A stretch of 64,000 bases of DNA from Deefgea chitinilytica (GCF_016881405.1 NZ_WOFE01000001.1:1-64000), one strand, 5' to 3'. Positions 24,596-34,362 are shown, counted from the stretch's first letter. Translations and numbers: made by a program. The notes: generated from the sequence alone by a model not told the origin.

Positions 24596-27500
24596 TTAAT
24601 GTATTGGCTTTATGGATATACCCCTGTTTTCTAGTTTTTCCAGTGTCAGAAAAAGTACCGGTGTGATGTACAGTGTAATTAATTGAGAGAAAATCAGCCC
24701 GCCGACAATTGACACGCCGAGTGGCTGTCTTAGCTCTGCGCCTGCACCCAAACCCAGCGCCAAAGGTAGAGCGCCCATTAATGCGGCGAGCGTTGTCATC
24801 ATAATCGGTCGAAAACGTTTCGCACTGGCGTCACGGATTGCCTCAAGAGCGCTAACGTTTTGATTGCGCTGTGCTTCAAGTGCAAAGTCAATCATCATAA
24901 TTGCATTTTTCTTGACGATGCCAACCAGTAGCAAAATCCCAATCATCGCAATAAAAGTCAGCTCAAGGCCGGTGATTTGCAGCGCCAGTAGTGCGCCAAT
25001 CGCCGCCGATGGAATCCCAGCCAGAATCGTAATTGGATGAATCCAGCTTTCATAAAGCACGCCCAGCACCACATAAATGACGGCAACAGCGATTAAAATC
25101 AGCCACAACTGGCTAGTTTGCGTTTGTTGATACAGCGCCGCATCGCCGGCAAATGCGCCAAAAATGGAGCCGGGTAAATTAATAGCGCTTTCTGCCGCCT
25201 TGATTTCACGCGCTGCATCTGACAAAGACGCTCCTTCAGCCAAATTAAATGACAAAGTAATTGCGGGTAATTGGCCTTGGTGATTGATCGCGGTCGTGAC
25301 CGCCGTGCGTTCAACGCTGGCAAAGCTAGTCAAAGGAACGAGATTGCCAGAGCTGCTACGAACTTTGAGCTGGGCGAGGGCGTTTTCATCGCTACGTGCG
25401 CTGTCTTTCAGTTGCATCAGTACGGAATAACTGTCTTGTGGCGCATAAATGGTGGCGACTTCACGCTCTCCGTAAGCGGCATACAGCGTTTCACGCAGAT
25501 TTTGCATATTGATGCCGAGCTCGCTGGCGCGATCGCGATCAATATTGATTTTGGCTTGCAGTGTTTTTTGCTCGGAATCCGATGTCACATCACGAAAGAT
25601 TGGCTGCGCGGCTAAGTTTGCTTTCAATTTATCAGCCCAAGCTTCGAGGTCATCCGAGTTCACTGCTTGCAGGGTGTATTGATAGCTACTTTTCCCGCTG
25701 CGGCCACCAATTTGCAAGTTTTGTGTGGGTCGATAAAACACACTCACGCCAGCGATTTTCCCGGTGGTTTGCCGCAAACTTGCGAGTGTTTTCGCCATAT
25801 TTTTGCGCTCGCTGCGTGGTTTGAGCGTGATAAACAAGCGTCCGCCATTACCACTACTACCTAGGCTGGATGCCACCGTAGCCACGTTGGGATTTTCCAA
25901 TACTGCTTTCGCTACTTTTTGCTGCAGCACTAAGAGCGCGGGGTAACTAATATCGGGTGCCGCTTCAACTGTCGCCTGAATTTGCCCGATGTCTTCTTGC
26001 GGAAAAAAGCCTTTTGGTGCGTTGATATAGAGCGCCGCTGTGGCAGCAAAAGTCGCAATTGTCAGCAATAGCATCCAACGTTGGTGGCGTAAAGCCACCG
26101 CCAAGCTGCGTTGATAGCCATTCAGTAATCGATTAAATCCAGCTTCAAACCAGCGGCTCCAAGCGGCTTGGGTGTGCGCTTCGGGTTCTGGCTTTAAAAA
26201 TCGTGAGGCAAACAGTGGAATCAATGTCAGTGACACTGCCATCGAGACCAATACGGCCAACGATACGACGACGGCAAATTCGTGAAACAGCAGCCCTATT
26301 GTTCCTGGCATAAAGAAAATGGGAATAAAAACGGCGATCAATGAGATTGAAATTGAAACAACCGTAAATGCGACTTCGCCCGCGCCTTTAATCGCCGCAT
26401 CCCATGGTTTCATCCCTTCTTCGATATGGCGCACGATGTTTTCGAGCACCACAATTGCATCGTCAACGACTAAACCGAGGGCAACGGTTAAACCCATCAG
26501 CGAGATATTATCAAGGCTATACCCCAGCCAGTACATCAATGCAAACGTTGCCAGCATTGAGATAGGGAGCGATACCGAGGGGATGAGTGTCGCGGCGGCG
26601 CGGCGCAAAAATAGCATGACCGATAGTACGACCAAGCCCATCGTCAAAATGAGCGTTAGCGTGACGTCGTGAATCGATTCGCGAATTGAGGTTGATCTAT
26701 CGTTGAGTTTTTTGACTTCGACTGATTCAGGCATCTGTGCAATCAGTCGTGGCAGCATCGCGTTTATCGCATCGACCGTTGCTACCGTATTGGCGCCAGG
26801 TTGGCGCAAAATGGCCAAAATGATCGAGCGTTGCCCGTCGATCCAGCTGCCTGACTTGATGTTTTCTACGCTATCTTCGACTGTGGCCACATCGCCTAAG
26901 CGCACGGGCAACCCATTGCGATTGGCAATCACCAAGCGGCTAAATTCGGCGGCATTTTTGAGCTGCTCATTGGCTTGCAGCATCAAAGTTTGTCGCTCAC
27001 CTTCGAGCTGACCGACAGGCGAATTGGCATTGGCTGTTTTGAGCGCAGCGGCTAGTTCGGGCAAAGATAAATCGCGCGCAGCGAGTAGATCAGGGTCAAC
27101 CGAGACACGAACGGCAAAGCGTTTTTGCCCGTACACTGTGACTTGGGCAACACCATCAATGGTCGATAGTGCTGGGCCGATGAGGTTGTCAGAATAATCA
27201 TTCAGTTCTGATAGCGACAACGAAGGTGAATTGATGCTGAGCATCAAAATTGGCGCATCCGAAGGATTCACTTTGCGGTAGCTGGGCGGACTTTTCATAT
27301 CCGATGGTAAGCTACGATTGGCGCGGTACAGCGCGGCTTGCACATCGACCGCGGCGGACTCGATATCGCGGCTGGGCGAAAATTCCAAAGTGATATTGGT
27401 GTTACCCAATCGGCTGGTCGATGTCATCATCGCCAAGCCCGGAATCGTCGAAAATTGTTTCTCCAGTGGTGTGGCAACAGCATTGGCCATGGTTTCGGGC

Positions 27501-27670
27501 GATGCCCCGCTTAAATTGGCAGAAACACTAATCGTCGGTGTGTCATAAGTAGGCAGGGCGGCAATCGGCAAGTGAAACCAAGCAATCGTGCCAGCGACCA
27601 TCACGGCGATCCACAGCAATAGCGTCGCCACTGGGCGATGAATCGCCCACCAAGAAATCCCGTGGCTCAT
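24596..27670 (-). CDS. RND-family multidrug efflux permease
   Basis: Inner-membrane proton-driven exporter of 1024 residues, the usual AcrB/MdtC length. The N-terminus WWAIHRPVATLLLW, twelve hydrophobic segments and two large periplasmic loops fit the HAE1 class. The proton-relay aspartates lie in GLVVDDAIVVLENI. Sequence features are nearer MdtB/MdtC and MexW-type pumps than AcrB. The start overlaps the adaptor stop (TAATG), so the two are coupled. No outer-membrane channel gene is adjacent, so a TolC-type channel must come from elsewhere. Substrates cannot be told from sequence. Confidence 0.95.
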   Translation of the reverse strand: MSHGISWWAIHRPVATLLLWIAVMVAGTIAWFHLPIAALPTYDTPTISVSANLSGASPETMANAVATPLEKQFSTIPGLAMMTSTSRLGNTNITLEFSPSRDIESAAVDVQAALYRANRSLPSDMKSPPSYRKVNPSDAPILMLSINSPSLSLSELNDYSDNLIGPALSTIDGVAQVTVYGQKRFAVRVSVDPDLLAARDLSLPELAAALKTANANSPVGQLEGERQTLMLQANEQLKNAAEFSRLVIANRNGLPVRLGDVATVEDSVENIKSGSWIDGQRSIILAILRQPGANTVATVDAINAMLPRLIAQMPESVEVKKLNDRSTSIRESIHDVTLTLILTMGLVVLSVMLFLRRAAATLIPSVSLPISMLATFALMYWLGYSLDNISLMGLTVALGLVVDDAIVVLENIVRHIEEGMKPWDAAIKGAGEVAFTVVSISISLIAVFIPIFFMPGTIGLLFHEFAVVVSLAVLVSMAVSLTLIPLFASRFLKPEPEAHTQAAWSRWFEAGFNRLLNGYQRSLAVALRHQRWMLLLTIATFAATAALYINAPKGFFPQEDIGQIQATVEAAPDISYPALLVLQQKVAKAVLENPNVATVASSLGSSGNGGRLFITLKPRSERKNMAKTLASLRQTTGKIAGVSVFYRPTQNLQIGGRSGKSSYQYTLQAVNSDDLEAWADKLKANLAAQPIFRDVTSDSEQKTLQAKINIDRDRASELGINMQNLRETLYAAYGEREVATIYAPQDSYSVLMQLKDSARSDENALAQLKVRSSSGNLVPLTSFASVERTAVTTAINHQGQLPAITLSFNLAEGASLSDAAREIKAAESAINLPGSIFGAFAGDAALYQQTQTSQLWLILIAVAVIYVVLGVLYESWIHPITILAGIPSAAIGALLALQITGLELTFIAMIGILLLVGIVKKNAIMMIDFALEAQRNQNVSALEAIRDASAKRFRPIMMTTLAALMGALPLALGLGAGAELRQPLGVSIVGGLIFSQLITLYITPVLFLTLEKLENRGISIKPIH

Positions 27671-28788
27671 TATTTCGATCCTTGCACAGCACTGGCTTTG
27701 CTCGCTTCCGCCACCTTGTCGCCAGGGCGAAGATTTTGTCCGCCTTCTTTGACAATCCGAGTGCCTTCGGCGACGCCTTCAATCAAGGCCAAATCGTTTT
27801 GGCTGCGAATCAGTGTAATTGGTTGCACTTTGACTTGCTGGTTATGATCGATGACGTAGACAAAACGTTGCTCTGGGCCAGTTTGTACCGCTTGCAATGG
27901 CACGACTAATCCTTTTTGTTCCGCAAGTTTGATCGTCACGCTGCTGCTTAGCCCCGGCCAAAGTTGCTGATCTTGGTTAGCAAACTTGGCTTTGGCGAGC
28001 AAAGTACCGCTGGCTTTATCCACCGTATTGTCGAGGAACAGTAATTCACCTGTGCGTAGCTCGCCATTAGGGAGTTGGCTGCTTACTTTGATTGGACCTT
28101 GGTTTTGCGCAGCGAGCACGGCGGGTAAGTCACTTTGATTGATGTTAAAGCTGATTTGGATTGGATTCGTTTGGCTGATGACGACTAAGGGCGTGCTGGA
28201 ATTCGCTTGCGCTAGGCTGCCGCGCTTGAGGCTGACTGTACCGGTGCGGCCAGTAATCGGGGCTTTGATTTGTGTGTAAGCGAGTTCAACCGCGTTGGCG
28301 CTTTCATCGGCTTTGGCGGCGGCGACTTGCGCTTGGAGGCTACCCATTTTGGCGCGCGCCGTGTCAACAGCCGATTGCGAGACGAAACCCGCTTCGGCGA
28401 GCTCTTCGGTGCGTTTGAGATTGCGTACCGCTTCGGCGTATTCAGCCTTGCTTTTTTCAGTGAGCGCTAAGCTACGGCTGGCTTGGCTTTTGGCTTTATC
28501 GGCATCTAGCGTAAACAGCAATTGCCCTGCGTTGACTTGATCACCTTCTTTGAAGTGGATTTGTGCAATTTGCGCGGTAATTTGTGGGCGCACTTCCACG
28601 GTTTGTAGTGCTTCGGCATGGCCAACGGCGTTAATTTCATGCGGCAAAGCGCCCATTTTGACTTGGGTGCTAATCACATTGCTTGGGCGTTTTTCAGCGC
28701 TTGGTTTTTTGCTGTCAGAAGGTTTGCTACAAGCGACTAAGCTCATTAGGCAAATGCACGTGAAACTAGCGATGGTTAATCTATTCAT
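27670..28788 (-). CDS. RND efflux periplasmic adaptor (membrane fusion) lipoprotein
   Basis: A 372-residue adaptor that links the RND permease to an outer-membrane channel. A lipoprotein signal ends in the lipobox LVAC (about residue 20), so it is anchored in the inner membrane. The barrel-sandwich motif is VEVRPQITAQIAQIHFKEGDQV. A coiled hairpin follows (ALTEKSKAEYAEAVRNLKR), then AYTQIKAPITGRTG-type lipoyl text and a C-terminal beta-barrel. It is the first gene of the two-gene efflux operon and overlaps the permease start by one base. The 89-base stretch before it shows no clear operator. Confidence 0.93.
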   Translation of the reverse strand: MNRLTIASFTCICLMSLVACSKPSDSKKPSAEKRPSNVISTQVKMGALPHEINAVGHAEALQTVEVRPQITAQIAQIHFKEGDQVNAGQLLFTLDADKAKSQASRSLALTEKSKAEYAEAVRNLKRTEELAEAGFVSQSAVDTARAKMGSLQAQVAAAKADESANAVELAYTQIKAPITGRTGTVSLKRGSLAQANSSTPLVVISQTNPIQISFNINQSDLPAVLAAQNQGPIKVSSQLPNGELRTGELLFLDNTVDKASGTLLAKAKFANQDQQLWPGLSSSVTIKLAEQKGLVVPLQAVQTGPEQRFVYVIDHNQQVKVQPITLIRSQNDLALIEGVAEGTRIVKEGGQNLRPGDKVAEASKASAVQGSK

Positions 28789-28877
28789 TCATTGACTCAA
28801 TAAAAAACGAAGCAGCAATAGCGCTCAAGTTCAGTAAAATTGGCTGCAAGTGACCGTGTTACGACAAACTTAAATTT

Positions 28878-30179
28878 TTAAATTTTGTCGCCGGGCATAA
28901 TTTGATGCTTTAACTGGCAGTGGTAGCGCAGCATGATGGTGGCCATACAGACAACAACAACGAGGCCAAACCCAACAATAATCGAATGCATCGGAGGAAT
29001 GCCGTGCGCGGCGTATTGTATTTCTAATAATGCACTACTATTGGCGGGTAAGGGCGTACTAAAGTATTTAACCATTAAAGCATGGATGCCGACCATGATT
29101 AAAATACCTAAATTTTCGTTAAAGTTCTGCACTGCAATCGAATGCCCAGCGCCCATCAATTGATGACCGCGATGTTGCAAGATGGCGTTCAGTGGTACGA
29201 CGAAAAAGCCCGATAGCGCTCCAATCAATAGCATCAATAACGCAGCAACCGAGATTTGGTTGACCCACAACATACAAATAACTAGCATGCCCATGCCGAT
29301 GCCGGCTGGCATGACCGAAAAAGCCTTAGTCAGCGGAATCCAACGCCCTGCGATAACCGCACCGATGGCAATTCCTACTGCCACAATCGCAATCAATCGC
29401 GTTGCCGTTTCTAAATCAATCGCCAACCATAAAATCGCCCAATTCAAAACGACTAAGCGCATCGTCGCCCCCGCTCCCCAAAACAGGGTGGTGATGGCTA
29501 ATGAGGCTTGGCCTTGCGGATCGCGCCAGAGTCGCTTTAAGCACCAAGAAAATTCTTTTGCTTGATGAATCGGATTTAGGTGGAAAGGTTTTAGTCGAGT
29601 GTTTAGTTTGGGGATTTGACTATTGATGATGGCGGCAAGAATGTAGAACAGCGTAATGATCACAATCGCAAATTGTGCACTACCGATTTGATATTGATGG
29701 GTATTGCTTTCTAGCCAATTTTTTACAGATTCTCCAGAGAGATACCCTCCGATTATCGTGCCAAGGATAATTGCAAAAACAGTTGCGCCTTCGAGCCAAC
29801 CGTTGGCTTCGACTAGCTTTTCGTGCGGTAGATATTCAGTGATGATGCCGTATTTCGCAGGTGAATAGGCGGCAGCGCCAAAGCCAACAATCGCATACGC
29901 TAAGATGGGTGGCAGGCCAAATAACATACCCAGACAGCCGATGAGTTTGATGCCATTACACAGCATCATGGCTTGACCTTTGTGCATTGAATCGGCAAAT
30001 GATCCGGCATAAGGGGCAATCACAACATACGAGACGGTGAAGCACCAGAGCAGCATTGATAAATGCCATTCGGGAGCTTGGCGCTCTTTCAATAGGGCAA
30101 AAGCGGCGAAAAACAAAGCATTATCTGCTAGGGCGGAAAAAAATTGCGCCCCTAAAATTCTAAAAAACCCCCTGTCCAT
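28878..30179 (-). CDS. lplT: Lysophospholipid transporter LplT (MFS)
   Basis: Inner-membrane transporter that flips lysophospholipids to the cytoplasmic face for re-acylation. The 433-residue protein has about twelve hydrophobic segments. The family N-terminus is RGFFRILGAQFFSALADNALFFAAF-like, and the conserved GAAAYSPAKYGI and LPHEKLVEANGWLEG motifs are present. The acyltransferase aas, its partner in enterobacteria, is not nearby. It is divergent from dedA, with a 252-base intergenic region between them. Confidence 0.92.
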   Translation of the reverse strand: MDRGFFRILGAQFFSALADNALFFAAFALLKERQAPEWHLSMLLWCFTVSYVVIAPYAGSFADSMHKGQAMMLCNGIKLIGCLGMLFGLPPILAYAIVGFGAAAYSPAKYGIITEYLPHEKLVEANGWLEGATVFAIILGTIIGGYLSGESVKNWLESNTHQYQIGSAQFAIVIITLFYILAAIINSQIPKLNTRLKPFHLNPIHQAKEFSWCLKRLWRDPQGQASLAITTLFWGAGATMRLVVLNWAILWLAIDLETATRLIAIVAVGIAIGAVIAGRWIPLTKAFSVMPAGIGMGMLVICMLWVNQISVAALLMLLIGALSGFFVVPLNAILQHRGHQLMGAGHSIAVQNFNENLGILIMVGIHALMVKYFSTPLPANSSALLEIQYAAHGIPPMHSIIVGFGLVVVVCMATIMLRYHCQLKHQIMPGDKI

Positions 30180-30431
30180 TCCGCCTGCCTTTGAGTTGTG
30201 AAGTCGATCAGCAAATATGTTCTAACAAGTGTTGTCGTGCTGTACATATTGGCAAGCTCTGCCGTGGCACGCCTGCCCTAAAGCTTTGCACCAGCACTTT
30301 ATTGCATTGATTTTGAATTTATATCACCAAAATATGACAAAACTACATGGCTTGGCGTGATCGTGACGCATAAGCACAATGTTTTGCGTGGTATTATCCT
30401 CGCGTCAAAATTCAAAAGCCCGAGTGCTGCA

Positions 30432-31040
30432 ATGGATATTCTGGATTTTCTGATATCGATATTTACTGACTACGGTTATGCAGCCGTATTTTTCGTGCTA
30501 TTGATTTGTGGTTTTGGTGTACCGATTCCAGAAGATATTACGTTGGTGGCGGGTGGCGTCATTTCTGGTTTGGGCTATGCGCACGTGCATACGATGGTGC
30601 TGGTTGGGATGTTGGGTGTACTGATCGGCGATAGTTGTATGTTCTTGGCAGGGCGTTATTATGGGCCGCGCTTACTGGAGCACCGTTATTTTGCGCGCAT
30701 GATGACCCCAGAACGTTATGTCGCAGTACAGGATAAATTTGAGCGGTATGGCAATCGCGTTTTATTTGTGGCGCGGTTTTTGCCAGGTTTACGCGCCCCG
30801 ATTTATATGAGCGCAGGCATGTCGCGGCGCGTGACTTATGTGCGCTTTTTATTGCTAGATGGTTTGGCTGCCTTAATTAGTGTGCCAGTCTGGATTTATT
30901 TGGGTTATTACGGCGCGGAAAATCACGAATGGATGATTACGTGGTTATCGCGTGGTCAAACGGCGATTTTTGTCTTTGCTGCGCTTGTCGTATTGTGTGT
31001 GGTTGTGTGGTATTTCCGTAATCGTCGGAAGTCGAAATAA
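30432..31040 (+). CDS. DedA-family membrane protein
   Basis: Inner-membrane protein of 202 residues. Family members act in undecaprenyl-phosphate or phospholipid recycling and membrane homeostasis. The start MDILDFLISIFTDYGY at 30432 is used because residues encoded from 30357 are unconserved. Conserved features are the acidic GVPIPEDITLVAGG re-entrant segment, GDSCMFLAGRYYG, and the arginine motif FVARFLPGLRAPIYMSAGMSR. A TGGTATTAT sequence (30389-30397) is a plausible extended -10 promoter element. alr follows after 30 bases. Confidence 0.9.
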   Translation: MDILDFLISIFTDYGYAAVFFVLLICGFGVPIPEDITLVAGGVISGLGYAHVHTMVLVGMLGVLIGDSCMFLAGRYYGPRLLEHRYFARMMTPERYVAVQDKFERYGNRVLFVARFLPGLRAPIYMSAGMSRRVTYVRFLLLDGLAALISVPVWIYLGYYGAENHEWMITWLSRGQTAIFVFAALVVLCVVVWYFRNRRKSK

Positions 31041-31070
31041 GCCCTTGTCATTTCTTAGTAGATTCCAGCA

Positions 31071-32141
31071 ATGTCTCGTCCAATCGAAGCCTTAGTCAAT
31101 GCCGCAGCATTGGCGCACAATTACCAATTAATTCAGCAGCGCGCTCTGGGGGCGCGGGTTTTTGCGGTAGTAAAAGCCAATGGTTACGGGCATGGTTTGC
31201 AACGAGTGATCGCTGCGCTGCCTGCGGCAGACGGGTTTGCGATTCTTGAATTAGACGCTGCGATTGCAATGCGAGCCAGTGGTTTGCAACAAACCATTTT
31301 GTTACTAGAAGGGGTATTTTGTCCTGATGAATTGCTCGATTGTGCGCAGCATAATCTGAGTATTGCCGTACACAGCCCTGAGCATATTCAATGGTTAGAG
31401 CAAGCGCAGCTGGTGCGGCCATTGCATGTTTTTCTCAAACTTAATACAGGCATGAATCGTTTGGGCTTTGCGGCAGAATCCGCAGCGCAATGGGTTGAAC
31501 GATTAAGCCGCTGCGCGAATGTCGTTGATGTGACCCTAATGACGCATTTTGCGACGGCCGATGAGCCTGCAGTCGGTATTAACAGTCAGTGGGCGCGCTT
31601 TTGTGCCGCTGCGCAAGGCTTAAATCTGCCCATCTCGACGGCTAATTCCGCCGCTATCTTTGCCTATCCCGAAACGAACGGTGACTGGGTAAGACCGGGG
31701 ATTGCGCTGTATGGATCATCTCCATTTGCTGATCGAACTGCGGAAAGCCTTGGTTTACACCCAGTGATGACTTTACGTTCTGAAGTGATCGCTATCCAAG
31801 AGTTACAAGCTGGTGACGCCGTGGGCTACGGAGCGACGTTTCTTGCTCCGCATCCGATGCGGGTAGGGGTCGTGGCGTGTGGTTATGCCGATGGATATCC
31901 ACGGCATGCCCCGACGGGTACGCCCGTCGTGGTTGATGGACAACGTTCTCGCTTAGTAGGGCGTGTTTCGATGGATATGTTGTGTATCGATTTAACTGAC
32001 TGTCCAGCAGCGCGGCTAGGTAGTCAGGTTGAATTATGGGGTTCACAATTATCTATTGATGATGTGGCGAAAGCAGCAGGTACGATTAGCTATGAATTGA
32101 TGTGCGCTCTAGCCACCAGAGTGCCGGTTCAACTGGTATAA
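31071..32141 (+). CDS. alr: Alanine racemase
   Basis: Interconverts L- and D-alanine with PLP to supply D-alanine for peptidoglycan. The 356-residue length is typical. The PLP lysine is K35 in FAVVKANGYGHG. The second catalytic base is the tyrosine in AVGYGATF. The C-terminal beta domain has RVGVVACGYADGYPR and VGRVSMDMLCID. It lies 30 bases after dedA and probably shares its transcript. There is only one racemase gene in the window, so a biosynthetic role is the simple reading. Confidence 0.95.
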   Translation: MSRPIEALVNAAALAHNYQLIQQRALGARVFAVVKANGYGHGLQRVIAALPAADGFAILELDAAIAMRASGLQQTILLLEGVFCPDELLDCAQHNLSIAVHSPEHIQWLEQAQLVRPLHVFLKLNTGMNRLGFAAESAAQWVERLSRCANVVDVTLMTHFATADEPAVGINSQWARFCAAAQGLNLPISTANSAAIFAYPETNGDWVRPGIALYGSSPFADRTAESLGLHPVMTLRSEVIAIQELQAGDAVGYGATFLAPHPMRVGVVACGYADGYPRHAPTGTPVVVDGQRSRLVGRVSMDMLCIDLTDCPAARLGSQVELWGSQLSIDDVAKAAGTISYELMCALATRVPVQLV

Positions 32142-32355
32142 AGTGCAGTCTGGATTATCTCGCCATTTGTGTATTGAAATACCTGATTATTGACTTGTCT
32201 GATTTCTTTAGCTTGTTGTATTTGATGGTGAAATTGTAATTATCATCGCACTTAAAATAAAATCTTCATAAATCAATTCAATTGACTCTCCCCAAGTAGG
32301 AGGGCTTCATTTACAATTACTCCGTTTATTTTAATCCCGCCCTGCAGGTTGAATC

Positions 32356-33582
32356 ATGGCATTGATCGTCCAGAAATACGGTGGCACATCGGTGGGTAGT
32401 ACCGACCGAATTAAAAATGTGGCTCGCCGCGTCGCCAAACATAAAGCGCAAGGACATGACCTCGTGGTTGTGTTGTCTGCTATGTCGGGTGAAACCAATC
32501 GTTTGATTGGCCTCGCTAAAGAAATTCAAGCAAATCCAGATCCGCGTGAGTTGGACGTCATCGTCTCAACGGGCGAGCAAGTCACGATTGGCTTGCTGGT
32601 GATGGCACTGAAAGAACTCGGTATTGAAGCTGTATCGTATACCGGTGGTCAAGTCAAAATTCTGACTGACAGTTCGCATACCAAAGCACGTATTCAACAT
32701 ATCGATGACGCGAATATGCGCGCTGATTTGAGCGCGGGTAAAGTGGTGGTCGTTGCAGGTTTCCAAGGGGTTGATGCCAATGGCAATATCACCACCTTGG
32801 GACGTGGTGGCTCAGATACTTCAGGCGTAGCGTTGGCGGCGGCTTTAAAAGCCGATGAATGTCAAATTTACACCGATGTGGATGGCGTTTATACGACCGA
32901 CCCTCGTGTTGTGCCGGAAGCGAAAAAGCTAAAAACGATTACCTTCGAAGAAATGCTGGAAATGGCCAGCTTGGGTTCGAAAATTTTGCAAATTCGCTCG
33001 GTTGAGTTTGCAGGTAAATACAATGTGAAATTGCGCGTGTTGTCGTCCTTCCAAGAAGAAGGCGAGGGCACCTTGATTACTTTTGAGGAAGACTCTACCG
33101 TGGAAAAACCCGTCATCTCCGGCATCGCATTTAATCGCGATGAAGCCCGTGTTAATGTGATTGGTGTACCTGATAAGCCAGGTATCGCTTACCAAATCCT
33201 CGGTCCAATTGCGGATGCGAATATCGATGTTGATATGATTATCCAGAATGTGGGTCAAGACGGCACGACCGACTTCTCGTTCACCGTACCGAAAGGCGAA
33301 TTAGCGCGGACTGTGAAAGTATTAGAAGGCGTACAAGCACAAATCGGTGGCAAGTCAGTATCTGGCGACGACAAGATTTGTAAAGTATCGATTGTTGGTG
33401 TTGGCATGCGCTCGCATGTGGGTGTTGCAGCGACGATGTTCCGTACTTTGGCCGAAGAAGGGATTAACATCCAAATGATCTCAACCTCTGAAATCAAAAT
33501 TTCAGTGGTATTGGATGAGAAGTACTTGGAGTTGGCAGTACGTGTGTTGCACAAAGCATTCGGCCTCGACCGCGTTGCCTAA
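32356..33582 (+). CDS. lysC: Aspartate kinase
   Basis: Phosphorylates aspartate, the first step to lysine, threonine and methionine. The 408-residue protein begins with [13 protein letters not shown], the nucleotide-binding start. It carries the aspartate-binding [17 protein letters not shown] and ends with two ACT domains (about 265-405) that usually sense lysine and threonine. It is the monofunctional alpha-type kinase. The downstream hom, thrC and alaA genes lie 27 kb away in this window, so the pathway is not one operon. The 214-base leader shows no lysine-riboswitch core that I can recognise. Confidence 0.96.
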   Translation: MALIVQKYGGTSVGSTDRIKNVARRVAKHKAQGHDLVVVLSAMSGETNRLIGLAKEIQANPDPRELDVIVSTGEQVTIGLLVMALKELGIEAVSYTGGQVKILTDSSHTKARIQHIDDANMRADLSAGKVVVVAGFQGVDANGNITTLGRGGSDTSGVALAAALKADECQIYTDVDGVYTTDPRVVPEAKKLKTITFEEMLEMASLGSKILQIRSVEFAGKYNVKLRVLSSFQEEGEGTLITFEEDSTVEKPVISGIAFNRDEARVNVIGVPDKPGIAYQILGPIADANIDVDMIIQNVGQDGTTDFSFTVPKGELARTVKVLEGVQAQIGGKSVSGDDKICKVSIVGVGMRSHVGVAATMFRTLAEEGINIQMISTSEIKISVVLDEKYLELAVRVLHKAFGLDRVA

Positions 33583-33635
33583 GCGAATCAGTAGTTTTAA
33601 ATCAACACCTTGTCAGATTTATTGAAATTAAGGTG

Positions 33636-33664
33636 TTGACGGAGGCCGATAGTGTGTATATTAT
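33636..33664 (+). promoter_or_regulatory. Sigma-70 promoter of the tRNA cluster with overlapping inverted repeat
   Basis: TTGACG (33636-33641) and TATTAT (33659-33664) with an ideal 17-base spacer, 15 bases before tRNA-Ser. The -35 box overlaps the right arm of an inverted repeat, CAACACCTT (33603-33611) / AAGGTGTTG (33630-33638). No T-run follows the repeat, so it may be an operator rather than the lysC terminator. Confidence 0.75.
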
Positions 33665-33679
33665 TCGGTCTCCCTGAAC

Positions 33680-33771
33680 GGAGACGTGGATGAGTGGCTG
33701 AAATCACCGCCCTGCTAAGGCGACATACGGAGTAATCTGTATCAAGGGTTCGAATCCCTTCGTCTCCGCCA
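33680..33771 (+). tRNA. tRNA-Ser(GCU)
   Basis: A class II tRNA of 92 bases with encoded CCA. The acceptor stem is GGAGACG / CGTCTCC, there is a long variable arm, and the anticodon GCT lies at 33714-33716. It reads AGC and AGU codons. It is the first of five clustered tRNA genes. Confidence 0.96.
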
Positions 33772-33790
33772 GGAACTTTTTTTGTAAGAT

Positions 33791-33867
33791 GCGCCCGTAG
33801 CTCAGTTGGATAGAGTATCTGGCTACGAACCAGAGGGTCGGGCGTTCGAATCGCTCCGGGCGCACCA
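33791..33867 (+). tRNA. tRNA-Arg(ACG), copy 1
   Basis: Seventy-seven bases with encoded CCA. The acceptor stem is GCGCCCG / CGGGCGC and the anticodon is ACG in the loop CTACGAA. The adenosine is normally edited to inosine by TadA so that it reads CGU, CGC and CGA. It is identical to the copy at 34006. Confidence 0.96.
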
Positions 33868-33891
33868 TACAAATAAAGCGTAATACCTAAA

Positions 33892-33967
33892 GTCTCCATC
33901 GTCTAGAGGCCTAGGACACTGCCCTTTCACGGCGGCGACCGGGGTTCGAATCCCCGTGGAGACGCCA
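33892..33967 (+). tRNA. tRNA-Glu(UUC), copy 1
   Basis: Seventy-six bases with encoded CCA. The acceptor stem is GTCTCCA / TGGAGAC and the anticodon is TTC in the loop CTTTCAC. It differs from the second copy in the acceptor stem and D arm. Confidence 0.96.
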
Positions 33968-34005
33968 GCTGTCGAGTTGGTCAGTTTTAAAGTTTGAAAT
34001 ACAGT

Positions 34006-34082
34006 GCGCCCGTAGCTCAGTTGGATAGAGTATCTGGCTACGAACCAGAGGGTCGGGCGTTCGAATCGCTCCGGGCGCACCA
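34006..34082 (+). tRNA. tRNA-Arg(ACG), copy 2
   Basis: Seventy-seven bases, identical along the mature sequence to copy 1 at 33791, with encoded CCA. Confidence 0.96.
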
Positions 34083-34109
34083 ATTTCACACTGTACTTTG
34101 TAATACACA

Positions 34110-34184
34110 GTCCCTATAGTTTAGCGGTTAGAACACTGCCCTTTCACGGCGGCGGCCGGGGTTCGATTCCCCGTGGGGACGCCA
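34110..34184 (+). tRNA. tRNA-Glu(UUC), copy 2
   Basis: Seventy-five bases with encoded CCA and anticodon TTC. The acceptor stem is GTCCCTA / TGGGGAC, with one G-T wobble pair. The anticodon arm matches copy 1, but the D arm and acceptor differ, so the two are not simple recent duplicates. Confidence 0.95.
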
Positions 34185-34198
34185 AAAATAAATAGATG

Positions 34199-34229
34199 AC
34201 GACTTCGCGTAAGCCAAGTCGTTTTTTAT
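34199..34229 (+). terminator. Terminator of the tRNA cluster
   Basis: ACGACTT pairs with AAGTCGT and is followed by T6A. It begins 15 bases after the last tRNA. Confidence 0.85.
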
Positions 34230-34362
34230 TGCCTATCAAAAATGTAATCTAATCCTGTTCTTTTTGCTGTAGCTGGTGAATCACATCACCTGTGCAAGGC
34301 TGCCTGCGCACTGAAAATTCAGGTACATTATCGTCTCAAATTAAATAAAAAAGGATGAGGCG

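Noticed and set aside
32142-32355. Lysine riboswitch before lysC
   Set aside because: The 214-base leader lacks the purine-rich core and long paired arms of the L box as far as I can see by eye.
33597-34108. Three minus-strand reading frames across the tRNA genes, containing text such as GAIRTPDPLVRSQILYP
   Set aside because: They are antisense to tRNA-Arg and tRNA-Glu. This peptide is a well-known spurious translation of tRNA genes found in many databases.
34199-34362. Integrated element at the 3' end of the tRNA cluster
   Set aside because: No integrase gene and no direct repeat of a tRNA 3' end were seen; only a terminator and a short spacer lie before the lipoprotein gene.
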